Source: JBCBZH01 sp039815415 | Lineage (GTDB): Bacteria > Bacteroidota > Rhodothermia > Rhodothermales > Rubricoccaceae | NCBI GenBank assembly: GCA_039815415.1 | Contig: JBCBZH010000236.1 | Span: 1-6,996, forward strand | Direction of reading: 5' to 3' | DNA: 6,996 bases | Shown here: piece by piece, positions 1 through 4,613 of the stretch | Position numbering within the stretch: the stretch's first letter is position 1 | Layout: each line of letters begins with the position of its first letter | Translations under genes and position numbers: made by a program | The notes under the pieces: generated by a model | Databases searched by the model: none | What the model was told of the DNA's origin: nothing | Seen by the model: the letters and a program-made list of their open reading frames with translations, nothing else

Positions 1-275
1 CCGTTTGGTAGTCCAGCAAGGCGTCGCGATGGAAGAGTGGCCAGAACGGGCTGGCGCCCTACGACGCCCTCGCCCTCCACCTCCTGCACATGGCCGTTGG
101 CATCGCGAATGAGCCAACGGCGGCGCAACAGTTGGATCTCACTCAATCCATCATTCTCGATCTGAACGAAGTAGAGGTGCACGAACCGGCGCTCCATCAC
201 ATCGGAGCGGTCGTCGAGGTAAACCGGGCGGACGGTGACGGTGACTGCGCCCGTGGTGGCGTCGTAGGAGACCAT
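1..275 (-). CDS. apaG: ApaG domain protein, 3' end missing at window edge
   Basis: ApaG family (DUF525), a small beta-sandwich domain of about 125 residues linked in enterobacteria to Co2+/Mg2+ resistance; its molecular role is poorly defined. Reading the minus strand from the ATG at 275-273 gives 91 codons before the edge. Family hallmarks are clear: VTVTVRPVYL (11-20), the strand FVHLYFVQIENDG (31-43), QLLRRRWLIRDANG (48-61) and the signature VQEVEGEGVVGRQPVL (63-78). After residue 78 the expected PGxxFxYxS stretch is absent in this frame and third-position GC drops sharply, while the frame shifted by one base reads FHRDALLDYQT with GC-rich third positions; a one-base indel near 36-48 is likely. 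The start is chosen because the conserved part begins right after it; an ATG further upstream (321-319) hits a stop after three codons. It lies 87 bp downstream of the BtpA-family gene on the same strand, so the two may be co-transcribed. Confidence 0.85.
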   Translation of the reverse strand, partial: MVSYDATTGAVTVTVRPVYLDDRSDVMERRFVHLYFVQIENDGLSEIQLLRRRWLIRDANGHVQEVEGEGVVGRQPVLATLPSRRLAGLPN

Positions 276-362
276 CAGGGGAAAGGGACGTGTCTACCGT
301 AGACGCCGATCAGAGAGTCATGGGTTCATCCAGGACCGTGAATTGTGAGCGCGCGGCAGGCG

Positions 363-1148
363 CTACGACCGCACCTCTTGGCCCCGAGCATACTCCACGG
401 TCCCGACCAGCGAGCGGACGCTGGGCTCGCACACCGGCGCACGCCACGAGCCCCCCTCTTTGAGCCCGCTTCCGATCAGGAGTCCGTCGGCGAGGTGCGC
501 GAAGCGATCCAGGTTGGACGCATTGAGTCCACCGCCCACTAGAAGCGGGCGATGCGTGTGCTCCCGCGCCTGCTCGACGGTCTCGACGGCGGGCGTCTTT
601 CCGTACTGAGGTCCGAGCACCGCGATGACTTCAGGGCGGGACTCCTCGACTTGCTCCAGCAACCGCTCTACGTCCTCCGGGTGGCGAGGGCGGATGCCTG
701 CGAGCACGGGGATGGCGTCGGCATCGAGGCTGTGACGGTAGCGGTGGAAGCGAGCTGGCGCCCCGTCGTCGCGTTCCCAGCCATCGACACGGATGAAGTC
801 GCACCCGGCCGCCAGCGCGACGGCCAACGAGGTGCGGCTGGCGTCGTGCATCACCCGAATGCCGACGGGGAGGCGGTCTGCGTTCCGCTTGACCGCCAGC
901 GCGACGCGCGTCATGTAGGCCGCCACTTCGGGCCCCATGTCTTGCTCGCGAAGCGCGGGCGCGTCGTGCATGTTCTCGATCAGGAACCCGTCCACACCCA
1001 ACTCCACCAGCAAGCGCGTTTCCGCAGCCGCGCGCTCAGCGGCACAGCGCGAGGAACTGCACACGGAGACCCCCGGCGTCGGACCGGTATGAAGCACGGC
1101 GATGACCGGCTTGGGGCGGGTGAACAGAGAGGTGAAGCGGTGAGGCAT
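363..1148 (-). CDS. BtpA/SgcQ-family TIM-barrel protein
   Basis: A 261-residue protein of the BtpA/SgcQ family (PF03437 type), predicted soluble TIM barrel. In Synechocystis BtpA is needed for stable photosystem I; most other bacterial members have unknown or sugar-related roles. Visible signatures: VIAVLHTGPTPG (15-26, normally HLxPLPG), LGVDGFLIENMHDAP (50-64), LPVGIRVMHDA (93-103), AAGCDFIRVDGW (113-124), VLAGIRPRHPED (148-159), PLLVGGGLNASNLDRF (201-216) and the phosphate-binding end LADGLLIGSGLKEGG (219-233). Length is normal. It departs from the usual family at GVNxLRND (here GIRVMHD), ADVxxKHA (here AGIRPRH) and the TGxxTG loop (here LGPQYGKT), so it belongs to a divergent branch and its substrate cannot be read off. 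No photosystem genes are near. Start ATG at 1148-1146 puts the first barrel strand close to the N terminus; stop is TAG. It is divergent from korA. Confidence 0.85.
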   Translation of the reverse strand: MPHRFTSLFTRPKPVIAVLHTGPTPGVSVCSSSRCAAERAAAETRLLVELGVDGFLIENMHDAPALREQDMGPEVAAYMTRVALAVKRNADRLPVGIRVMHDASRTSLAVALAAGCDFIRVDGWERDDGAPARFHRYRHSLDADAIPVLAGIRPRHPEDVERLLEQVEESRPEVIAVLGPQYGKTPAVETVEQAREHTHRPLLVGGGLNASNLDRFAHLADGLLIGSGLKEGGSWRAPVCEPSVRSLVGTVEYARGQEVRS

Positions 1149-1250
1149 GGAAATCAGAGTCTGCCCCTTTTACCCAATGGCGCAGGCCTTGTGTTCCGTG
1201 AATACCCGTGTGGCATGGTGCTACGGGCGGATCCAAGAGCAGAGGCCAAC

Positions 1251-1277
1251 CGCACCTTCAGGTATAAAGACGGTGCG
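1251..1277 (+). promoter_or_regulatory. TATAAA box inside a 6-bp dyad, possible korA promoter
   Basis: A perfect inverted repeat CGCACC (1251-1256) / GGTGCG (1272-1277) encloses a 15-nt spacer holding TATAAA (1263-1268), about 90 bp before korA. The arrangement could be a -10-like element within an operator. I see no convincing -35 and no clear Bacteroidota TAnnTTTG box at this spot (a one-mismatch version, TAGTTTCG, lies at 1308-1315). This is pattern evidence only. Confidence 0.2.
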
Positions 1278-1281
1278 AAAC

Positions 1282-1295
1282 GGCTCCCCGGAGCC
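1282..1295 (+). promoter_or_regulatory. Short inverted repeat in korA leader
   Basis: GGCTCC (1282-1287) and GGAGCC (1290-1295) are perfect complements separated by CC. A two-base loop is too tight for the full hairpin, so at most five pairs would form in RNA; as DNA it is a near-palindrome. It is the second of several dyads packed into the divergent btpA-like/korA gap. No function can be assigned. Confidence 0.2.
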
Positions 1296-1332
1296 TGTCA
1301 GACCGCCTAGTTTCGTTCCCAGCGAGAATCTG

Positions 1333-1356
1333 GCCCCGCTCCGGGGCGTACCCCGG
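1333..1356 (+). promoter_or_regulatory. Two mutually exclusive hairpins just before the korA start
   Basis: GCCCCG (1333-1338) pairs with CGGGGC (1342-1347) around a CTC loop. CCGGGG (1341-1346), which is mostly the same 3' arm, can instead pair with CCCCGG (1351-1356) around a CGTA loop. The second hairpin ends two bases before the korA ATG and would bury the ribosome landing site; the first would free it. That geometry fits a simple on/off leader, but GC-rich leaders yield such pairs by chance, so this is a suggestion from the sequence only. Confidence 0.3.
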
Positions 1357-1358
1357 CC

Positions 1359-2387
1359 ATGACCGATCCCTCTCCTCTCCCCGTCCAGTCACTCGACGAT
1401 GTCACGGTGCTGTTCGCCGGCGACTCTGGCGACGGGATGCAACTCACGGGCAGCAAGTTCACGCTGGCAACGGCCCACGCGCGCAATGACCTGGCGACCC
1501 TGCCAGACTTCCCCGCGGAGATCCGCGCCCCAGCAGGCACTCTCTACGGCGTCTCTGGCTTCCAGATCCGGTTCGGCTCTGGCTCCATCGTGACGCCTGG
1601 TGACGAGGTGGACCTGCTGGTGGCGATGAACCCGGCGGCGCTGAAGGTGAACCTGCACCGGGTCCGCCCCGGCGGTGCTCTCCTCATCAACACCAACGCC
1701 TTCACCGAGCGCGACCTCGGTCTCGCGGGCTACGACGCCAACCCGCTGGAGGACGGCAGCCTGGACGGCTTCGAGCGCCATGACGTGGAGCTGACGCGCC
1801 TGACGCATGAGGCGCTCGCCGACACGGACCTGAGCAAGAAGGAGATCGACCGGTCCAAGAACATGTTCGCCCTCGGGCTGGCGCTGTGGCTCTACACACG
1901 CCCCCTCCAGCCCGCACACGACTGGATCGACCAGAAGTTTGCCAAGGTCCCGGACATCCGCGACGCCAACCACGCAGCGCTGGATGCGGGCTACAACTAC
2001 GGCGACATCACGGAGTCCTTCGCGGCGCGCTACGAGGTGGCTCCGGCCAATCTCCCCGCCGGCACGTACCGCGCCATCAAGGGCAACGAAGCCCTGGCCC
2101 TCGGGCTGGCCGCAGCAGCGGCGCAGTCGGGCCTGAGCGTCTTCTACGGCTCCTACCCCATCACCCCGGCCTCGGACCTGCTCCACGCGCTGGCGAAGTA
2201 CAAAGCGTTCGGCATCCGCACGTTTCAGGCCGAGGACGAGATCGCGGCCATCGGAAGTGCCATCGGCGCCGCCTTTGGGGGCGAGTTGGGGGTGACAGCA
2301 ACCTCAGGCCCCGGCATGGCCCTCAAGGGTGAGTTCATGGGGCTGGCAACCATGACCGAGCTTCCGCTCGTCATCATCGACGTATAG
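1359..2387 (+). CDS. KorA N-terminal part: gamma domain plus start of the alpha TPP-binding domain
   Basis: A 342-residue open frame ending at the premature TAG. Residues 14-200 are the gamma domain (PF01558 type) with the glycine-rich FAGDSGDGMQLTGSKF (19-34), AEIRAPAGTLYGVSGFQI (53-70), AMNPAALKVNL (89-99) and KNMFALGLALWLY (167-179). After a linker, the alpha pyrimidine domain (PF01855 type) starts near residue 236 with IKGNEALALGLAAAA, then YPITPAS (266-272), FQAEDEIAAIGSAIGAAFGG (289-308) and TSGPGMALKGEFMGLA (315-330). The threonine of YPITP (269) is a substrate-contacting residue in studied homologues. It stops at LVIIDV, in the middle of a conserved domain, so the product alone should be neither stable nor active. 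The ATG at 1359 is kept because the first gamma strand begins at residue 14; no Shine-Dalgarno precedes it. Confidence 0.85.
   Translation: MTDPSPLPVQSLDDVTVLFAGDSGDGMQLTGSKFTLATAHARNDLATLPDFPAEIRAPAGTLYGVSGFQIRFGSGSIVTPGDEVDLLVAMNPAALKVNLHRVRPGGALLINTNAFTERDLGLAGYDANPLEDGSLDGFERHDVELTRLTHEALADTDLSKKEIDRSKNMFALGLALWLYTRPLQPAHDWIDQKFAKVPDIRDANHAALDAGYNYGDITESFAARYEVAPANLPAGTYRAIKGNEALALGLAAAAAQSGLSVFYGSYPITPASDLLHALAKYKAFGIRTFQAEDEIAAIGSAIGAAFGGELGVTATSGPGMALKGEFMGLATMTELPLVIIDV
2385..2387 (+). other. In-frame amber codon replacing conserved Gln of korA
   Basis: The codon series GTA TAG CGG GCC GGA CCG TCC ACC GGG ATG reads V-stop-R-A-G-P-S-T-G-M. The family motif is DVQRxGPSTG, so TAG stands for Gln; CAG to TAG is a single transition. 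The base after the stop is C, a context often considered leakier for termination. No stable hairpin follows within 30 bases. Confidence 0.9.
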
Positions 2388-2408
2388 CGGGCCGGACCGT
2401 CCACCGGG

Positions 2409-3218
2409 ATGCCCACCAAGACGGAGCAGAGTGACCTGATGATGGCGGTGTACGGCCGCAACGGCGAGGCCCCGACGCCGGTGGTTGCAGCGCGAACGCC
2501 AGGCGACTGCTATCTGGCCGCGTACGAAGCGTGTCGGATCGCGGTGAAGCACATGACACCTGTGATCCTGCTCTCGGATGGCTACCTCGGCAACGGCTCC
2601 GAGCCCTGGCGCATCCCCGACGTGGCGGACCTCCCCCCCTTCGAGGTGACGTTCGCTGACGCCAGCTCGGAGACCAGCGACGACGGCGCCTTCCTGCCGT
2701 ACGTCCGAGACCCGGAATCGCTGGCCCGCCCGTGGGCCCGCCCGGGCACGCCCGGCCTCGAGCACCGCATCGGCGGCCTCGAGAAGGACGCGCGGACCGG
2801 CGAGGTGAGCTACGTGCCGGACAACCACCAGACCATGACGCACCTACGCGCGGAGAAGGTGGCCCGCATCGCCAACGACTTCCCTCCTGTTGAGCTGCAG
2901 GGCGACGACTCCGGCGACGTGCTGTTCATTGGTTGGGGCTCCACGTACGGGGCCATCGAGGCTGGAGCCGAGCGGGCTCGCCAGCGCGGCGTCACTGTGG
3001 GCCACATCCACCTCCGCTGGCTCAACCCGCTCCCCCACGGGCTGGCGGAGGCGATGGAGCGCTTCGACCGCATCGTGGTGCCAGAGCTGAACGACGGCCA
3101 GCTCGTGCGCCTGATCCGCGAGCGCTTTCTGGTCCCTGCCGAAGGTCTCGACAAGATCAAGGGCATCCCCTTCACCGCCCGCGAGATTGAGGCGGCCGCG
3201 CTGACAAGGGAATCGTGA
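2409..3218 (+). CDS. KorA C-terminal part: rest of alpha subunit
   Basis: The 269-residue frame beginning at the first Met after the TAG (codon 351 of the whole gene). That Met is the inner residue of the family motif GPSTGMPTKTEQSDL, not a natural start, and nothing like a ribosome site precedes it; homology in this frame begins at 2388, directly after the stop. Visible family features, numbered from this Met: VYGRNGEAPTPVVAAR (14-29), KHMTPVILLSDGYLGNGSE (47-65, the wall of the TPP/CoA pocket), GLEHRIGGLEKD and YVPDNHQTMTHLR in the middle, the domain II strand DVLFIGWGSTYGA, then VPELNDGQLVRLIRE and the end IKGIPFTAREI. All are typical of KorA. No further stops or frameshifts are seen. If translated separately it would lack the YPITP segment and could not bind TPP normally. 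Confidence 0.8.
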   Translation: MPTKTEQSDLMMAVYGRNGEAPTPVVAARTPGDCYLAAYEACRIAVKHMTPVILLSDGYLGNGSEPWRIPDVADLPPFEVTFADASSETSDDGAFLPYVRDPESLARPWARPGTPGLEHRIGGLEKDARTGEVSYVPDNHQTMTHLRAEKVARIANDFPPVELQGDDSGDVLFIGWGSTYGAIEAGAERARQRGVTVGHIHLRWLNPLPHGLAEAMERFDRIVVPELNDGQLVRLIRERFLVPAEGLDKIKGIPFTAREIEAAALTRES

Positions 3219-3261
3219 TACGTGAGGTCTGCCTCTGACATCCTCACGCATCCCGTATCAC
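3215..3261 (+). promoter_or_regulatory. Long imperfect hairpin spanning the korA stop and korA-korB gap
   Basis: Two nested inverted repeats: GTGATACG (3215-3222) with CGTATCAC (3254-3261), and CGTGAGG (3221-3227) with CCTCACG (3242-3248). They can form one structure of about 13 pairs with a 14-nt loop and a one-sided 7-nt bulge. The 5' arm contains the korA TGA (3216-3218), and the 3' arm ends 12 bases before the korB ATG. There is no T-tract on either strand, so it is not an intrinsic terminator; an mRNA-stabilising or processing hairpin, or one that sets the korA:korB translation ratio, is more plausible. Function is inferred. Confidence 0.5.
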
Positions 3262-3273
3262 ACCTCGACCCCC

Positions 3274-4587
3274 ATGAGCATCCCTCCTCCCGACTCTCGC
3301 CAGCCCGACGACGCCCGCCCCGGCGGGGAGCCGCCCCAGCCTCGCGATGGGGAGAGCACAGGTGTGGACTCACCTGAGCCTCTCGGGGCGCATTTTCCTT
3401 CGAACGCGCCCAAGCTCCCTCCCCCCCCGAGGAAGCCGACGCTGCCTCCGGGCGCGGCCTCTGCCAAGAAGCCAACGCTTCCGCCGGTGCGCAAGCCGAC
3501 GCGCCCACCGGGCATGAAGCGCCCCGCGGTGCCCCCCAAGGCCCGCACCATCGACCCCGAGACCGGCGATGGAGCCGCGCTCGGACTGCCCGTGCTCTCG
3601 CGCAAGGACTTCGTGAGCGGCGCCGACGTGCGCTGGTGCCCCGGCTGTGGCGACTACGCCGTGCTGGCCGCCGTGCAGCGCGCCCTGCCCGAGTTGGCGG
3701 AGCGCCGGGAGAACGTGGTGTTCATCTCCGGCATCGGCTGCTCGTCGCGCTTCCCGTATTACATGAACACGTACGGCTTCCACACCATCCACGGCCGCGC
3801 GCCGACGGTGGCGACGGGTCTCAAGGCCTCACGGCCCGAGTTGGACGTGTGGGTGGTGACCGGCGACGGCGACGCGCTCTCCATCGGCGCGGGCCACTTC
3901 GTGCACCTGCTTCGGCGCAATCTGGACGTGCAGGTGCTGCTGTTCAACAACCAGATTTACGGGCTGACGAAGGGGCAGTACAGCCCCACCTCGGAGGTGG
4001 GCAAGGTGACGAAGTCGTCGCCGTATGGGTCTCTAGACCACCCATTCAACCCGGCCACGCTGGCGCTCGGCGCCGACGGCACGTTCGTCGCGCGCACGCT
4101 GGACCGCGACCCGAAGCACATGCAGGCCGTTCTCCGCGCCGCTCATGAGCATCGCGGCACGTCGATGGTGGAGATCTACCAGAACTGCAACATCTTCAAC
4201 GACGGCGCCTTCTTCGACTACACCGAGCGCGACTCCAAGCCGGACAACGCGGTCTTCGTGGAGCATGGCCAGCCCGTCACCTACGCCAAGGGCACCAAGG
4301 GCCTGAAGCTCGACGGACTGAAGGTGGTCAGCGTGGACCTCGATGGGGACGCCTCGGTGTCCGACTGCCTCGTCTACGACGCCACCGACCGCGCCCTCGC
4401 CGGGCTGGTGGTCGAGCAGGCGTTCTGGAACGAGTCGCTGCCGCGCCCGTTCGGCGTCCTTTACCGCGAGGACCGTCCGACGTACGATGCGCTTCTCAAC
4501 GAGCAGGTCGCGTCGGTGATGGAGAAGAAGGGCATCGGCGACCTGCAGGCACTGCTGCACGGCTCGGAGACGTGGACGATTGAGTAG
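3274..4587 (+). CDS. korB: KorB, 2-oxoacid:ferredoxin oxidoreductase beta subunit with proline-rich N-terminal extension
   Basis: Beta subunit carrying thiamine diphosphate and one 4Fe-4S cluster; with KorA it makes succinyl-CoA (or a related acyl-CoA) and reduced ferredoxin. Residues 109-437 are a complete KorB: KDFVSGADVRWCPGCGDYAV (111-130) with cluster ligands Cys122 and Cys125, GIGCSSRFPYY (153-163) with Cys156, the TPP/Mg motif GDGDALSIGAGH (197-208) to NNQIYGLTKGQ (225-235), and Cys305 in IYQNCNIFND. KorB is usually about 340-360 residues; this one has 437 because of a Pro/Lys/Arg-rich stretch at 1-108 that resembles nothing in the catalytic fold. A second Met at codon 81 (ATG at 3514) would give a normal-sized 357-residue protein, so the true start is uncertain. 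Neither ATG has a Shine-Dalgarno. It follows korA by 55 bp, almost certainly in one transcript, and ends with TAG 13 bp from the convergent gene's stop. Confidence 0.95.
   Translation: MSIPPPDSRQPDDARPGGEPPQPRDGESTGVDSPEPLGAHFPSNAPKLPPPPRKPTLPPGAASAKKPTLPPVRKPTRPPGMKRPAVPPKARTIDPETGDGAALGLPVLSRKDFVSGADVRWCPGCGDYAVLAAVQRALPELAERRENVVFISGIGCSSRFPYYMNTYGFHTIHGRAPTVATGLKASRPELDVWVVTGDGDALSIGAGHFVHLLRRNLDVQVLLFNNQIYGLTKGQYSPTSEVGKVTKSSPYGSLDHPFNPATLALGADGTFVARTLDRDPKHMQAVLRAAHEHRGTSMVEIYQNCNIFNDGAFFDYTERDSKPDNAVFVEHGQPVTYAKGTKGLKLDGLKVVSVDLDGDASVSDCLVYDATDRALAGLVVEQAFWNESLPRPFGVLYREDRPTYDALLNEQVASVMEKKGIGDLQALLHGSETWTIE
3430..3540 (+). repeat. Degenerate [RK]KPTxPP peptide repeats in KorB extension
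   Basis: Four imperfect 8-residue units lie in the extension: RKPTLPPG (53-60), KKPTLPPV (65-72), RKPTRPPG (73-80) and the weaker KRPAVPPK (82-89). At DNA level the units differ mostly by synonymous changes, which suggests selection on the peptide. An eight-base C run (3421-3428) lies immediately 5' and could be a site of slippage or misreading. The stretch is expected to be disordered, extended and basic. Confidence 0.7.
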
Positions 4588-4595
4588 CTGAGCGG

Positions 4596-4613
4596 TGTGG
4601 CTACCGGGCCACA
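4596..4613. terminator. Weak hairpin between convergent korB and secreted-protein gene
   Basis: TGTGGC (4596-4601) and GCCACA (4608-4613) form a six-pair stem with a 6-nt loop that includes part of the TAG stop of the minus-strand gene. It sits where both transcripts end, within a gap of only 13 bp between stop codons. There is no T-tract in either direction, so intrinsic termination is doubtful; it is recorded as the only candidate. Confidence 0.2.

Larger units (their letters stand above)
1359..3218 (+). pseudogene. korA: korA, 2-oxoacid:ferredoxin oxidoreductase gamma-alpha subunit, interrupted by in-frame TAG
   Basis: Read through its one internal stop, this gene encodes 619 residues, the usual size for the fused gamma+alpha subunit of two-subunit 2-oxoacid:ferredoxin oxidoreductases. 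With KorB it would catalyse 2-oxoacid (probably 2-oxoglutarate) + CoA + oxidised ferredoxin to acyl-CoA (succinyl-CoA) + CO2 + reduced ferredoxin in the cytoplasm. Codon 343 is TAG where the family has Gln in DVQRxGPSTG; codons 344-353 in the same frame read RAGPSTGMPT, so there is no indel. The remaining 276 sense codons are open and show the same GC-rich third positions as the first half, so any lesion is recent or the stop is read through. The break does not match the natural gamma/alpha split seen in some species, which lies near residue 200-240. Ends with TGA; korB follows 55 bp later. 'Pseudogene' is used for the interrupted frame; whether it is functionally dead is unresolved. Confidence 0.85.

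Noticed and set aside
90..302. 70-residue plus-strand frame at the left edge
   Set aside because: It mirrors the apaG coding frame, whose conserved signature is clear on the minus strand.
348..364. AGCGC/GCGCT inverted repeat at the end of the BtpA-like gene, considered as a terminator
   Set aside because: Only five pairs, a 7-nt loop and no T-tract on the minus strand.
552..1310. 252-residue plus-strand open frame opposite the BtpA-like gene
   Set aside because: It is antisense to a gene with clear family motifs; its Arg/His/Asp-rich composition is typical of mirror frames in GC-rich DNA and no domain is recognisable.
1389..2186. 265-residue minus-strand open frame within korA
   Set aside because: Antisense shadow of the gamma/alpha domains; no recognisable motif, and the plus strand explains the third-position GC pattern.
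2391..2406. CCGG...CCGG pairing after the korA TAG, considered as a readthrough-stimulating hairpin
   Set aside because: Four self-complementary pairs are too few to be meaningful in DNA of this GC content.
2385..2408. Pyrrolysine or natural alpha/gamma gene split at the TAG
   Set aside because: The site is a Gln position in an enzyme family with no known pyrrolysine, and the natural gamma/alpha boundary lies some 100 residues earlier; the break falls inside a conserved motif.
2304..2843. 179-residue minus-strand frame crossing the korA TAG, as a reason for the split
   Set aside because: No homology, RBS or promoter is visible; korA reads through in frame on the plus strand with conserved motifs on both sides.
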